From the NCBI RefSeq assembly GCF_024970185.1, contig NZ_CP103965.1:6405001-6469000 (forward strand): a DNA stretch of 64,000 nt, read 5' to 3'. The stretch comes from Pseudomonas sp. N3-W. GTDB taxonomy: Bacteria; Pseudomonadota; Gammaproteobacteria; Pseudomonadales; Pseudomonadaceae. Shown here in pieces: positions 8,515 to 17,982 of this stretch. The notes beneath the pieces were generated by a model. The model saw only the letters and a list, made by a program, of their open reading frames with translations, was not told where the DNA came from and made no database searches. The translations under genes and the position numbers were made by a program. How positions within the stretch are numbered: the first letter of the stretch is position 1; each line of letters opens with the position of its first letter.

Positions 8515-9018
8515 TCACCGGCAAGCGATCCAGACAAGACGCAGCAACTGATAAACCGTCAGGATCAGCAGCGCAACGAAGAACAGCAGGCTCCACTCCG
8601 GGATGCTCAGGTCGAACAGGGTCCAGGAAATCTCCGCGCAATCGATGTCCCCCTTGAACCAGCGCTGCAAGGCACACATCCACTGCGCGCTTGAAGACAA
8701 CGTACCCGGCTCGGGCGAGCAGTCGGCAAATTGCTCAGGGTCACTTTGCAGCAATACCTGCCTCCAGGCCGTAACAGTACCGCCCAGGCAGGCCAGCAGA
8801 GCGAGCATCCAGTAAACAAAAGAACCGAGGCGCTGCGGACCGTGTACCGACGCCAGCAGGCAAACACCCGTCAGCACTACCAGGAAAACCCGCTGCACCA
8901 GGCACAGTCCGCACGGCGTCAGGCCGATCGCATATTCGAGGTACCAGGAAGCTCCCAAGGCCAGGGTACCCGCCATGAAAACCATGAAGAACAAGGAGCG
9001 TGAGCAGGCCAAAGACAT
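8515..9018 (-). CDS. dsbB: Disulfide bond formation protein B
   Basis: A 167-residue inner-membrane protein with four hydrophobic segments. The first periplasmic loop carries TPCGLCLVQR (CxxC near residue 36-39) and the second carries the other redox cysteine pair, in FADCSPEP and WMCALQRW. It reoxidises DsbA and passes electrons to ubiquinone. Pseudomonads usually have two DsbB proteins; this copy beside algQ corresponds to the one often called DsbH. A 7-bp inverted repeat (9026-9032/9047-9053) lies just upstream of the start. Confidence 0.92.
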   Translation of the reverse strand: MSLACSRSLFFMVFMAGTLALGASWYLEYAIGLTPCGLCLVQRVFLVVLTGVCLLASVHGPQRLGSFVYWMLALLACLGGTVTAWRQVLLQSDPEQFADCSPEPGTLSSSAQWMCALQRWFKGDIDCAEISWTLFDLSIPEWSLLFFVALLILTVYQLLRLVWIACR

Positions 9019-9216
9019 GGCTTATCCGTAACAAAAGAGACAAGCAGTTACGGTAGAGGAAAGCGCGCCAGCCTTTCAAGGCGGCCAGCCACGGACACTT
9101 CACCAGAGGCGTAGGGAATTCCCGACAGGAGCGAGAGGATTGAATGTAATTCTTTGTAGGAGATTGCCAGCCAAGGACTGCAAAGGCTAAACACTCGACA
9201 ATAAAGCACACATTGT

Positions 9217-9244
9217 GTGGCGGGGGAGCATGCTCCCTCGCCAC
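9217..9244. repeat. Compact GTGGCGAGGGAGC palindrome
   Basis: The arms GTGGCGGGGGAGCA and TGCTCCCTCGCCAC pair almost perfectly. It follows hemY by 16 bases and could act as its transcription end on neither strand clearly, since no T-run follows. It is the short form of the second repeat family seen in longer copies at 21413 and 40297. Confidence 0.75.
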
Positions 9245-9259
9245 CGGTGAAGACAGTTG

Positions 9260-10498
9260 TCAGACGCGGGTAGGCACCGGCAGCGGTGCTGCCAGCAAGC
9301 GCTCATCGAGCAACACCAGGCCTTCCTGGAACAGCTGGTTACTGCGCTCGGTGTCACCGAGCTGCGCCAGCAACCGCGCAAGTTCCGCACAGGCTTCTGG
9401 GTTACGCTGCAAACGCAGACTGCTTTCCAGATAATCCCGGGCTTTACCCCACAGGCTGCTTTGAAGGCATAGACGACCCAAGGTCAGCAACAGGCTTGGG
9501 TCCGCCGGATGTGCCTTGAGCCAACCCTCGGCTGTTTGCAGTTGCCGCGCCGGATCGCTACCGCGAACCAGACCGTACAAGCGGGCAAGATGGCTGTCGT
9601 AGTTGCGCTTGAGTGCGGCCCGCAGAACTTCTTCGGCTTCGACCTGCGCCCCCAGTTGCCGTAGCTGCTCGGCATAGGCCAGCACCAGCTGCGGCTCCTG
9701 ACGCTGGGGCGAGGTAAGTTGCTCCCACGAACGCTTGAGAGACTGCAACCGCGCGGCTCCGTCCTCTTCGCGGTGCGCGGCCAGGCTGAGATTTGCACCC
9801 CAGGCCCGACGCTCCAGTTCCGCCAGTTCTGTCGACGGCAGGACCTTGTCCTTGCGCAGTTCCGGCAGCAGGCGAATCACTGCCGGCCAGTCGCCGCGCT
9901 GCTGATGCAGACGCTGCAACTGGCGCAGGGTCTGCACGCTATGCGGGTGACGCTCATGCATGGCTTGCAGGGTTGCCAAGGCGCCATCCGTGTCACCGCG
10001 ATCGGTCTGCAATTGTGCGTGGCTCAAGGCAATCGCCAGTTCGGCCTGGGGTTGGCGCTCAAGCGCGCGCTCCAGCAGGCTGTCGCATTCCTCGTAATGA
10101 CCCTGTTCGTTCGCCGCACGCGCGGCGCCGAGGTAGTACAGCAGCGGCTGGCGTTCGGCCTCGGCAGCGCGATGCAGATGGCGCTGGGCACTGGCCCAGC
10201 GTCCTTCGGCAAGGTCCAGCTGACCGTGTTCAATCGCCACTTGCACCCGCCGACTGCGGTTGCGCCGCGACCACGGATTGACCACACCACTTGAGGTCGT
10301 GACCAGCTCGATCAGCGCCTTGATTCCCCAGAACACCAGCCACAACACCGCCACCAGCGCCAGGGTTGCCCACAAACTCGATTCGTAGCGGAAGCTCTTG
10401 TAGGCGATCAGCACGTAACCGGAATGCTCGGCAATCGCCAGCCCCAACGCCGCTGCGGCCGCGATGACCAGGAACAGGATCACGTAGAGGCGTTTCAT
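9260..10498 (-). CDS. hemY: Heme biosynthesis-associated TPR protein HemY
   Basis: A 412-residue inner-membrane protein. Two hydrophobic segments occupy residues 3-25 and 40-62 (HemY_N: LFLVIAAAAALGLAI and TLALVAVLWLVFWGIKAL), followed by TPR-type helical repeats to the end. It is the proteobacterial HemY of the hemCDXY cluster, not the Bacillus protoporphyrinogen oxidase of the same name; its biochemical role is still uncertain. Its start overlaps the end of hemX by 4 bases (ATGA), so hemX and hemY are co-translated. Length is usual for the family. Confidence 0.92.
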   Translation of the reverse strand: MKRLYVILFLVIAAAAALGLAIAEHSGYVLIAYKSFRYESSLWATLALVAVLWLVFWGIKALIELVTTSSGVVNPWSRRNRSRRVQVAIEHGQLDLAEGRWASAQRHLHRAAEAERQPLLYYLGAARAANEQGHYEECDSLLERALERQPQAELAIALSHAQLQTDRGDTDGALATLQAMHERHPHSVQTLRQLQRLHQQRGDWPAVIRLLPELRKDKVLPSTELAELERRAWGANLSLAAHREEDGAARLQSLKRSWEQLTSPQRQEPQLVLAYAEQLRQLGAQVEAEEVLRAALKRNYDSHLARLYGLVRGSDPARQLQTAEGWLKAHPADPSLLLTLGRLCLQSSLWGKARDYLESSLRLQRNPEACAELARLLAQLGDTERSNQLFQEGLVLLDERLLAAPLPVPTRV

Positions 10499-11637
10499 GG
10501 CGTGGCCTCCTGCGCCGTGTTAGTGGCGGGTCTGGCCATTGGCTTGATGGAGTCCTCGGCATTGACGTTACGCCGCTCGAGATAAGCCTGAACCGCGCTC
10601 AGCGTGCCGGTCAGATCAGGCGTAACCACCGTCACGGGTTGCTTGCCCAGTTCCCCCACCTGCTCAAGCATCACTTTGCTTTGCGGGTTGTCCGGGTTGA
10701 AGTTGCCCTTGAGCACATCCCGCGCCTCCGTCAACGCTTGGGTGTACACCGGCGCCTGACCATTGAGCGCCGCCCACTGCGCTTGTTCCAGTGCCAGGCT
10801 CAGGGCCAGACGCACCTGGCTCAGGCCCTGGCCGGCCAGCAACGGGCGCACATTTTTATCGGCGTTGAAATCAATGCGGATGTAACGTGAAATCTTGTCC
10901 CACCACTGCTCCCAACGGCTCGCGCCATCGCCGTCGGCAGTCAGGCCGAGCAGGGATTCGCCGTGGTCTTTGTATTCGGGTGCCAGTTCCGTCAGGTTGA
11001 TCACCTGATCACGCAAGGCGCCCAATTGCAGGAACAGCCCGGTGCGGTCCGGCTGCTCTGTGCTGCGCAGCGCCACCAGGGTTTTCGCCACTTGTTCGCG
11101 GGCGGCAAAGGAACCGGGGTCGTTTTGTTCACGAAGAATTTCGTCGGCGCCCTGCACCAGTGCCTGAGCGCTGCTGATGTCCTGCAGGGCCGACAGACGC
11201 AGGCTGGCCAGACGCAGCAAGTGCTCGGCCTCAGCCAGACGCCAGTCCTTGCGGCTGGCACCCAGGACGGTTTCCAGACGCTGGTTCAAGCGCTGCTGAT
11301 CGCCTTGCAACTGCGTCACCAGGCGACTGCGGGCATCCAGTTCTTCGGCGGCGGGCAGCTGCTCCAGGCGCGCAGTCAAGCGCTGGTCGTTGAGTTTCAA
11401 ACTCTGGGCCTGATCATTCAAGGCCTGGAACTGGTTCAACTGCTGCTGGCTCTCGGCTTGCAGGTGACGCACCTGCCAGACACCCCAACCGCCCACCGCG
11501 ACACCCGCGGCGCCCAGCAACAATGCGACGATTGCCAGGCCATTGCCTCGACGCTGCACGACCGCAGGTGGAGGAGTTTCAACGGGTGCGTCCAGCACGG
11601 GTTGGGCATCATCTTTCGGCAAGGCTGTTTCGCTCAC
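10495..11637 (-). CDS. hemX: HemX membrane protein
   Basis: A 380-residue protein with a proline-rich cytoplasmic N-terminus, one transmembrane helix (about residues 33-55, IVALLLGAAGVAVGGWGVW) and then a long Gln/Leu-rich coiled-coil (about 60-150). The remainder is helical. It is routinely called uroporphyrinogen-III C-methyltransferase because the E. coli gene carried that name, but no SAM-binding tetrapyrrole methylase motif is visible, so that enzymatic label should not be trusted. It lies 16 bases after hemD and overlaps hemY, within one heme-synthesis transcript. Confidence 0.9.
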   Translation of the reverse strand: MSETALPKDDAQPVLDAPVETPPPAVVQRRGNGLAIVALLLGAAGVAVGGWGVWQVRHLQAESQQQLNQFQALNDQAQSLKLNDQRLTARLEQLPAAEELDARSRLVTQLQGDQQRLNQRLETVLGASRKDWRLAEAEHLLRLASLRLSALQDISSAQALVQGADEILREQNDPGSFAAREQVAKTLVALRSTEQPDRTGLFLQLGALRDQVINLTELAPEYKDHGESLLGLTADGDGASRWEQWWDKISRYIRIDFNADKNVRPLLAGQGLSQVRLALSLALEQAQWAALNGQAPVYTQALTEARDVLKGNFNPDNPQSKVMLEQVGELGKQPVTVVTPDLTGTLSAVQAYLERRNVNAEDSIKPMARPATNTAQEATP

Positions 11638-11653
11638 GTATCCATCCTTTGCA

Positions 11654-12421
11654 TTAGAGAACGGGCACGGGGTGCTCCCGTAACGCCGTCAGCAAAGCCG
11701 TGGCACTGGCGCCACGACAATCCACAACTGTTTGAGCCCCGGCGGCATGTGCCAGCTCGGCGACTCTGGGGCTTGGAACAAACAACGGCAGTTGCGCCAA
11801 TCGGGGCCAGGCATCGCCGGCCAATTGCCGCAGGTGCACAAAACCCTGTCCACTGCTGACCACCAGCCCGTTCAAGCGTTCCGCTTCGATCCGGTCCGGC
11901 AGCACCGCCGTCGCGTAGTGCGGCAGGCTACGACGATACAGTTCCAGATACTCGACACTAGCACCAAGCTCGCGCAAACGCTCAGCGAGCAGTTCACGCC
12001 CGCCTTCTCCGCGCAGGATCAAGACCCTCGCCCCAGGCTGCGCAATAGCCTCGCGCAAAGCCGCAAGTTCAAGCAAGGCTTCGCTGTCGTCGCCATCCGC
12101 CGGGAAGCTGACATCCAGACCATGATCATCAAGAATCTGCGCGGTCGCGGCGCCCACGGTGAACCATTTCAGGCGCGGTGGCTGCGGCCAGTACTGGCTG
12201 ACAAGCTCAACGCCGATTCTGGCTGCTGGCTTGCTGACCACAATCACCGCGCAGTAGTGATCCAGATCCTGAATCACTTTGCGCATTGTGTCAGAGGCTG
12301 CAACTGGCGCTATTTCCAAAAGCGGCAGACAACTGCTGAAAATCCCGTTTTCGGCCAGTACGTTACTCAGCGCCACCGATTCGTCGGCGGGGCGCGTGAG
12401 CAGCAGGCGCCAGTCTGTCAC
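11654..12421 (-). CDS. hemD: Uroporphyrinogen-III synthase
   Basis: A 255-residue cytoplasmic enzyme that closes and isomerises hydroxymethylbilane to uroporphyrinogen III. It starts [12 protein letters not shown], has the two alpha/beta lobes of the family, the hinge region and [20 protein letters not shown] near residue 130, then [15 protein letters not shown]. These loosely conserved patches are typical of HemD. Its start overlaps the end of hemC by 4 bases (ATGA), so both enzymes of consecutive steps are made together. Confidence 0.95.
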   Translation of the reverse strand: MTDWRLLLTRPADESVALSNVLAENGIFSSCLPLLEIAPVAASDTMRKVIQDLDHYCAVIVVSKPAARIGVELVSQYWPQPPRLKWFTVGAATAQILDDHGLDVSFPADGDDSEALLELAALREAIAQPGARVLILRGEGGRELLAERLRELGASVEYLELYRRSLPHYATAVLPDRIEAERLNGLVVSSGQGFVHLRQLAGDAWPRLAQLPLFVPSPRVAELAHAAGAQTVVDCRGASATALLTALREHPVPVL

Positions 12422-13359
12422 TCGTGACCTGCCTCGCCGTACACCGCTTTCAGAATATCGTCGGCGCCCTGACTCAGCAGATCTTCGGCGACTCGCACGC
12501 CCAAGGCTTCGGCATCACTGCGCGGCGCACGGGCGTCGGCACTGAGCAGCAGGCCGCCACTCGGGTCACCGACCAGACCACGCAACCAGATCTGCTCGCC
12601 TTCGAGCACGGCGTAGCAGGCGATTGGTACCTGGCAGCCGCCATTCAAGTGTTTGTTGAGCGCACGTTCGGCGGTGACGCGGGTAGCCGTGTCTACATGG
12701 TGCAGCGGGGCCAGCAGGGCGTGGATTTCGCTGTCGGCAGTGCGGCATTCGATACCCACCGCACCTTGGCCACCGGCCGGCAAACTGTCGTCGACGCTGA
12801 TTGCCGAGGTGATGCGATCCTCGAAGCCCAGACGAATCAAACCCGCCGCCGCGAGAATAATGGCGTCGTATTCGCCCGCATCGAGTTTGGCCAACCGAGT
12901 ATTGACGTTGCCGCGCAGGAAGCGGATTTGCAGATCCGGTCGGCGGGTCAGCAACTGGGCCTGACGGCGCAGGCTGGAGGTGCCGACGATGCTGCCCTCT
13001 GGCAGGGCGTCGAGGCTGGCATAGGTGTTGGAGACGAAGGCATCGCGCGGGTCTTCGCGCTCGCAGATGCAATACAGGCCAAGGCCTTCAGGGAAGTCCA
13101 TCGGCACATCTTTCATCGAGTGCACGGCGATGTCGGCTTCGTGTTCCAGCAACGCGGTTTCCAGTTCCTTGACGAACAGGCCCTTGCCGCCGATTTTCGA
13201 CAGCGGCGAGTCCAGCAGCTTGTCGCCGCGACTGACCATGGGCACCAGCGTCACCAGAAGACCAGGATGAGCCTGCTCCAGACGAGCCTTGACGTATTCG
13301 GCCTGCCAGAGGGCCAGAGCACTTTTGCGGGTGGCGATGCGGATTTCGCGAGAGGACAT
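12418..13359 (-). CDS. hemC: Porphobilinogen deaminase (hydroxymethylbilane synthase)
   Basis: A 313-residue enzyme polymerising four porphobilinogens. Hallmarks are [18 protein letters not shown] at the N-terminus, [21 protein letters not shown] with [14 protein letters not shown], and [11 protein letters not shown] near residue 240, whose Cys carries the dipyrromethane cofactor. First gene of hemC-hemD-hemX-hemY and 138 bases downstream of algR on the same strand, the conserved Pseudomonas arrangement. Confidence 0.97.
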   Translation of the reverse strand: MSSREIRIATRKSALALWQAEYVKARLEQAHPGLLVTLVPMVSRGDKLLDSPLSKIGGKGLFVKELETALLEHEADIAVHSMKDVPMDFPEGLGLYCICEREDPRDAFVSNTYASLDALPEGSIVGTSSLRRQAQLLTRRPDLQIRFLRGNVNTRLAKLDAGEYDAIILAAAGLIRLGFEDRITSAISVDDSLPAGGQGAVGIECRTADSEIHALLAPLHHVDTATRVTAERALNKHLNGGCQVPIACYAVLEGEQIWLRGLVGDPSGGLLLSADARAPRSDAEALGVRVAEDLLSQGADDILKAVYGEAGHE

Positions 13360-13497
13360 GGATCAATCCGTACTGAATAGATACGGCGGATAATAACAGC
13401 TCAGCCAAATCCACTTTGACTTGTATCAGAAACTGCGCGGCCTCCCTGGCCTTGAACGTCCGGGTATTGAGTAGTGAGTCCGCCGATAAGCAGCGGA

Positions 13498-14244
13498 TTA
13501 AAGCTGTTGCATCATCTTGCGCACGCCCGCCACATGACGCCGGCTGACAATCAGCGCATCGCCATTAAGGCCTTTGAGAAACAGCTGGAAGTGCCCCAGC
13601 GGCGTACGTTGCAAGCGTTCGATACGTTCACGGGCGACCAGGGCGTTGCGGTGGATACGCACGAAACGGTCGCCAAATTCGTCTTCAAGGGCCTTGAGCG
13701 GCTCGTCCAGCAGCACTTCGCCGCCTTCGTGGCGCAAGGTCACGTACTTGTGGTCGGCGATGAAATAGACCACCTGACCCAAGGGAATCAGCTCGATGCC
13801 TTTGCGGGTGCGGGCACTGATATGGCTGCGTGGACCGCTACCGGTTTCGGCGGCTGGACGGGTCAGGGCTGCGAGCTGGATACGATTGGGGCGCTCGGCC
13901 TTCTTCAAGGCTTCAAGCAGTTGCTCGGCGCGAAGCGGTTTGAGCAGATAACCGACGCCACTGGCCTGCAAGGCTTCAATGGCAAATTCTTCGGGGCTGG
14001 TGCAAAACACCACGGCGGGCGGTGATTCGCGCTCGCACAACCGGGCAGCCACCTGCAGGCCGTCGAGGCCGGGCATGCGGATATCGAGCAAAACGATATC
14101 CGGCTTATGGCTGTCGATCAGCGCCAACGCCTCTTCGCCGTTCGTGGCGCTGGGCTCCAGGACACTGTATCCCTCGAGCTCGCCGACCATGCGGTTCAGG
14201 CGCTCGCGGACCAGGGGTTCGTCATCAACGATCAGGACATTCAT
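13498..14244 (-). CDS. algR: LytTR response regulator AlgR
   Basis: A 248-residue regulator. The receiver domain (1-115) has the acidic pair D7/D8 and phospho-acceptor D54 in VLLDIRMPG, and Lys in YLLKPLRAEQ. The LytTR DNA-binding domain covers about residues 140-245 (RKGIELIPLGQVVYFIADHKYVT split around residue 165; RIHRNALVAR). In P. aeruginosa AlgR controls alginate, twitching motility and rhamnolipid genes and is paired with the sensor AlgZ/FimS. The chosen start overlaps (ATGA) the stop of an upstream frame that looks like the very end of AlgZ; the rest of that sensor gene is missing here. A longer in-frame start would add 20 residues lacking homology. Confidence 0.95.
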   Translation of the reverse strand: MNVLIVDDEPLVRERLNRMVGELEGYSVLEPSATNGEEALALIDSHKPDIVLLDIRMPGLDGLQVAARLCERESPPAVVFCTSPEEFAIEALQASGVGYLLKPLRAEQLLEALKKAERPNRIQLAALTRPAAETGSGPRSHISARTRKGIELIPLGQVVYFIADHKYVTLRHEGGEVLLDEPLKALEDEFGDRFVRIHRNALVARERIERLQRTPLGHFQLFLKGLNGDALIVSRRHVAGVRKMMQQL

Positions 14245-14375
14245 ATTGCGCTGGATTCCTGCGTGAGTCTCGCACAAGGATAGCGTAGACAGGTGAAGTG
14301 ACATCCGTCACCGCGATCCACGCTAAGACTGGCGCGAGGGCCAAAAAGTGCCGCGAGACCAGCGGCTAAATTTTC
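14241..14375 (-). pseudogene. algZ: 3' remnant of sensor kinase gene algZ (fimS)
   Basis: A frame ending in TGA that overlaps the algR ATG reads GLAALFGPRASLSVDRGDG and then CHFTCLRYPCARLTQ. That is how the ATPase domain of LytS/AlgZ kinases ends (a RLAALFGPRASL-like helix then a strand of the last sheet). Only about 40-45 codons can be recognised; upstream codons in the same frame (to 14561) do not look like a kinase, and the whole gap to argH is 458 bases, far too short for a roughly 350-residue AlgZ. Seen: the C-terminal text and the coupling to algR. Inferred: deletion of the rest of the gene. Confidence 0.6.
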
Positions 14376-14702
14376 ATCTGCCGGGCACTGGGCGGCCCGG
14401 GCCTGCGTTCGCGAGGCGTCGCCATAGGGTTTGCCGATACACAATATGAACACCCCCCTCTTCTTATAGTCAGCCGCCGTTCTAAACGCACGCTGTTCTA
14501 CTGTCCAACTGTAGACGGTTGCCGGGACGATATTGCTCAATTGAAAAATATCGTTGCGCATTTTCCGCAGGCTTCACCTCGAGTATGGCCCCAGTGATGA
14601 GAAAAAAACGTATCGACCAGTGTCAGCGACAGGATTGGCAACCCTGTTATTATTCGCAACAGCTTTAAACGCCATCTTTCTTCAGCCGATACGAGCGAAT
14701 TC
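14376..14702. other. Gap between algZ remnant and argH
   Basis: No supportable gene. It is more AT-rich than its surroundings, especially at 14440-14700, and must contain the argH promoter. The deletion junction of algZ presumably lies near its left end. A short frame on the minus strand to 14561 has no recognisable family. Confidence 0.5.
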
Positions 14703-16097
14703 ATGAGCACTGACAAGACCAATCAGTCCTGGGGCGGCCGCTTCAGTGAACCCGTGGACGCCTTCGTCGCCCGCTTCACCGCCTCCGTCACCTTCGACCA
14801 GCGTCTGTATCGCCACGACATCATGGGCTCCATCGCCCACGCCACGATGCTGGCCAAGGTCGGCGTGCTGACCGATGCAGAGCGCGACAGCATTGCCGAT
14901 GGCCTGAAGACCATCCAGGGCGAAATCGAGGCCGGCCAGTTCGACTGGCGCATCGACCTGGAAGACGTGCACATGAACATCGAAGCGCGCCTGACCGACC
15001 GCATCGGCGTGACCGGTAAAAAGCTCCACACCGGCCGTAGCCGGAATGACCAGGTCGCCACCGACATCCGTCTGTGGCTGCGCGACGAGATCGACCTGAT
15101 CCTGGCCGAAATCACTCGCCTGCAAAAAGGCCTGCTGGAACAGGCCGAGCGCGAAGCCGGCAGCATCATGCCTGGCTTCACGCACCTGCAAACCGCACAG
15201 CCAGTGACCTTCGGGCATCACATGCTGGCCTGGTTCGAAATGCTCAGCCGCGACTACGAGCGTCTGGTGGATTGCCGCAAGCGCACCAACCGCATGCCGC
15301 TGGGCAGCGCCGCGCTGGCGGGCACCACCTACCCGATCGATCGCGAATACACCGCGCAGTTGCTGGGCTTCGACGCCGTCGGTGGCAACTCGCTGGACAA
15401 CGTCTCGGACCGCGACTTCGCCATCGAATTCTGCTCGGCCGCCAGCATCGCGATGATGCACCTGTCGCGCTTCTCCGAAGAGCTGGTGCTGTGGACCAGC
15501 GCGCAATTCCAGTTCATCGATCTGCCGGACCGCTTCTGCACTGGCAGCTCGATCATGCCGCAAAAGAAGAACCCGGACGTGCCGGAGCTGGTTCGCGGCA
15601 AGACTGGCCGCGTGTTTGGCGCACTGATGGGCCTGCTGACCCTGATGAAAGGCCAGCCGCTGGCCTACAACAAGGACAACCAGGAAGACAAGGAACCGCT
15701 GTTCGACGCCGCCGACACCCTGCGCGATTCGCTGCGGGCATTTGCCGACATGATCCCGGCGATCAAACCCAAGCACGCGGTGATGCGCGAAGCAGCCCTG
15801 CGTGGCTTCTCAACCGCCACTGACCTGGCGGACTACCTGGTACGCCGTGGCCTGCCGTTCCGCGACTGCCACGAAATCGTTGGCCACGCGGTGAAATACG
15901 GCGTGGAAAGCGGCAAGGACCTGGCCGAAATGAGCCTGGAAGAACTGCGCAAGTTCAGCGACCAGATCGATCAGGACGTATTTGCGGTGCTGACCCTGGA
16001 AGGCTCGGTGAATGCGCGCGACCATATCGGCGGGACTGCGCCGGCGCAGGTCAAGAAGGCTGTGGCTCGCGGTCAGGCGCTGATCGCAATCCGCTAA
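14703..16097 (+). CDS. argH: Argininosuccinate lyase
   Basis: A 464-residue cytoplasmic enzyme splitting argininosuccinate to arginine and fumarate, the last step of arginine synthesis. It starts with the family text [14 protein letters not shown], has [13 protein letters not shown] near residue 110, [16 protein letters not shown] near 160 and the fumarase-superfamily signature [11 protein letters not shown] at about 281-291. Full length and intact. Transcribed away from the algR-hem block. Confidence 0.97.
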   Translation: MSTDKTNQSWGGRFSEPVDAFVARFTASVTFDQRLYRHDIMGSIAHATMLAKVGVLTDAERDSIADGLKTIQGEIEAGQFDWRIDLEDVHMNIEARLTDRIGVTGKKLHTGRSRNDQVATDIRLWLRDEIDLILAEITRLQKGLLEQAEREAGSIMPGFTHLQTAQPVTFGHHMLAWFEMLSRDYERLVDCRKRTNRMPLGSAALAGTTYPIDREYTAQLLGFDAVGGNSLDNVSDRDFAIEFCSAASIAMMHLSRFSEELVLWTSAQFQFIDLPDRFCTGSSIMPQKKNPDVPELVRGKTGRVFGALMGLLTLMKGQPLAYNKDNQEDKEPLFDAADTLRDSLRAFADMIPAIKPKHAVMREAALRGFSTATDLADYLVRRGLPFRDCHEIVGHAVKYGVESGKDLAEMSLEELRKFSDQIDQDVFAVLTLEGSVNARDHIGGTAPAQVKKAVARGQALIAIR

Positions 16098-16108
16098 ATC
16101 GCCAAGAG

Positions 16109-16205
16109 CTTCGCGAGCAGGCTCGCCCCCACATTGGATCTGCGTCGTACACAAAATCTGTGTTCACTGAAGATCCAATGTGGGCGCGGGCCCGCTCGCG
16201 AATGC
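16109..16205. repeat. REPIN
   Basis: Two inverted REP cores (16109-16132 and 16180-16205) around an interior with ATTGGATCTGCG...AGATCCAAT complementarity. It lies between the ends of the converging argH and GST genes and may serve as their joint transcript end. Confidence 0.85.
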
Positions 16206-16228
16206 AATCTTGAGAACGCTGCAAAACC

Positions 16229-16888
16229 TTACTTCTTGCTCGCAACCATCTCCAGGAACGCCGGCATCGCCGCCTCCTTGTCCCTGGCAATCCGCTGCAC
16301 ATGCGGGTTCTGCTCCAGCCGCTCCAGCAACGCCTTCGCCGCTGGTATCTCGGCCAGCAAATCAATCCCGAACAGCTTCTGCCCCACGGCACAGGCCAGC
16401 GGCACGCTGTACAAAAAGTAAACATCGGCAATGCTCAGACTGTCGCCCGCCACATAAGGGGCAAACTTGCCGTGCCTGCCCAACGAGGCAAACCCGAGCA
16501 GCAACTCGGCCTTGGTCTTGTCCTTGATCGCATCCGGCACCGGCATGCCGAAAAACGCTTCGCCATAGCAAGCACGGCCCGGCAACTCGATATACAGCTC
16601 GATCTCCTTGGCCAGCGCCAGCACTTGCGAGCGAGCAAACGGATCTTTCGGCAGCAGTGGCGTGCCTGCCTGGCTCTGCTCGATGTACTCGAGAATCACC
16701 GCCGTTTCGTTGATAAAGCCCTGATCGATGCCCAGTACCGGCACCTTGCCGCGCGGGCTGATGGCCAGCGCCTCGGGACTTGGCCCCGGGTAAAACAGCA
16801 CTTCTTCGAACGGCAAGCCCTTCTCCAGCAGCGCCAGTTTCACCATGTTGTAGTAGTTGCTGACGGAAAATCCATAAAGCTTGAGCAT
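16229..16888 (-). CDS. Glutathione S-transferase family protein
   Basis: A 219-residue soluble protein with an N-terminal thioredoxin-like domain (MLKLYGFSVSNYYNMVKLAL, then PRGKVPVLGIDQGFINETAVI with the cis-Pro and the glutathione-binding E-[ST]) and a helical C-terminal domain containing DSLSIADVYFLY, the N-capping Asp motif of GSTs. A GGAGG lies seven bases before the ATG at 16888; an in-frame GTG one codon earlier is less likely. Substrate unknown, probably detoxification. Confidence 0.9.
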   Translation of the reverse strand: MLKLYGFSVSNYYNMVKLALLEKGLPFEEVLFYPGPSPEALAISPRGKVPVLGIDQGFINETAVILEYIEQSQAGTPLLPKDPFARSQVLALAKEIELYIELPGRACYGEAFFGMPVPDAIKDKTKAELLLGFASLGRHGKFAPYVAGDSLSIADVYFLYSVPLACAVGQKLFGIDLLAEIPAAKALLERLEQNPHVQRIARDKEAAMPAFLEMVASKK

Positions 16889-17012
16889 CACAAAGCCTCC
16901 AGGCCGTGCGGGGTTGGCAGTGGCTGTTTATAGAACGCTGCAGCGTTTCTTGCCAGCAGCATCACAGCGCTGAATGCAGGTAAACTGGCTGCCTTAACTT
17001 GAGGAGCCTGCC

Positions 17013-17297
17013 ATGAGCGAGCCAACTGATATCGAAATGGACGAAGAAGAGTTCGCCGAGAACACCCTGATCGAAGCGATTGAGAACCAGATCGAAAGTG
17101 ACAATCCACCAGCGGCGAAGGCAACGTTCAACAAGTTGACCCTGGTCGGTTACGAGCGTGAAGAAATCCTCAACCTGATGGCCCACGTGCTGGCAGTGGA
17201 AATCGACGCAATCCTCGAAGAAGACCGCGCGTTCAATACCCAATGGTATGAAACAGCCCTGCGTGCGCTGCCTGAGTTGCCGCCGGAAAAGAAGTAA
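17013..17297 (+). CDS. Conserved small acidic hypothetical protein
   Basis: A 94-residue, strongly acidic protein: SEPTDIEMDEEEFAENTLIE, then IENQIESDNPPAAKATFNKL and EREEILNLMAHVLAVEIDAI. A GAGGAG ribosome site precedes the ATG. No domain recognised; the sequence looks helical and soluble. It resembles short proteins encoded near cyaA in other pseudomonads (recalled, not checked). The middle 'PAAKATFNKLTLVGYEREEIL' pattern recalls small proteins that pair with a helicase or nuclease, but this is too weak to assign. Confidence 0.75.
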   Translation: MSEPTDIEMDEEEFAENTLIEAIENQIESDNPPAAKATFNKLTLVGYEREEILNLMAHVLAVEIDAILEEDRAFNTQWYETALRALPELPPEKK

Positions 17298-17324
17298 GCC
17301 CTGCCTGACTAAACGGGCTCTTGG

Positions 17325-17352
17325 GGCGAGGGAGCTTGCTCCCTCGCCACAG
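17325..17352. repeat. Compact GGCGAGGGAGC palindrome
   Basis: Arms 17326-17336 and 17339-17349 pair perfectly around TT. It is the short form of the second repeat family and sits 28 bases after the stop of the upstream gene, so it may also protect or end that transcript. Confidence 0.75.
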
Positions 17353-17555
17353 ATGGCCATCCACACACAGATTGTCACTAATCCTTCCTGCCTTGCCCCA
17401 GACCCTGACTACACTGCAACGCACCCCGCTGCCGCACCTCCCGCCGGGGAACGCATCCCGAGGCGAAAAACCCTGCTTCCAGCACTGGACATGCCGCGCA
17501 AGTGGGCTCACCTTAGGGGCGCTATCGACCAATTCCTAGAAAGTCTGGAGTCCTT

Positions 17556-17801
17556 ATGTCGCTTACCCCTGAGCTGGTTGCCGAACTGGAAATCCTCGCA
17601 CTCTTCAACCTGGACAGTTCCCAGGAAGGTTTGAAAATTCATCAGACCGCTGCCCCGAAAGCCATTGCTGCTGCCCAACGCCTGTTTGAGAAAGAGCTGA
17701 TCGACCAGCCCGATGGTGGTTATCTGACCAGCCTGGGTCGTGACGCCGCGCAAAATGTGCAAACCCTGTTGACCATTCTCAGCGTCGAAGAAACCGCCTG
17801 A
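17556..17801 (+). CDS. TIGR02647 family small protein
   Basis: An 81-residue protein, SLTPELVAELEILALFNLDS then AAPKAIAAAQRLFEKELIDQ and DGGYLTSLGRDAAQNVQTLL. This matches the TIGR02647 family of pseudomonads. The central pattern of helix, LIDQPDGGYLTSLGRDAA resembles the recognition helix and wing of a winged-helix protein, so DNA binding is possible but unproven. GGAG precedes the ATG. Confidence 0.85.
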   Translation: MSLTPELVAELEILALFNLDSSQEGLKIHQTAAPKAIAAAQRLFEKELIDQPDGGYLTSLGRDAAQNVQTLLTILSVEETA

Positions 17802-17982
17802 TCCATACCGAATCGCCCACGGAAACCCCTGTTACGGGATTTCCGCGGGCCATCTGTCGCCACGCGATAGAAATCTGACGCCAGAAATACAAATACAGCT
17901 TAAAAGTCCAAGGGCCGAGGCGCTAAACTGCCCGTCATTCTGAGCCCCTACGTCCGAGCCTCACGCGCCGGTTTGAGCCGAC

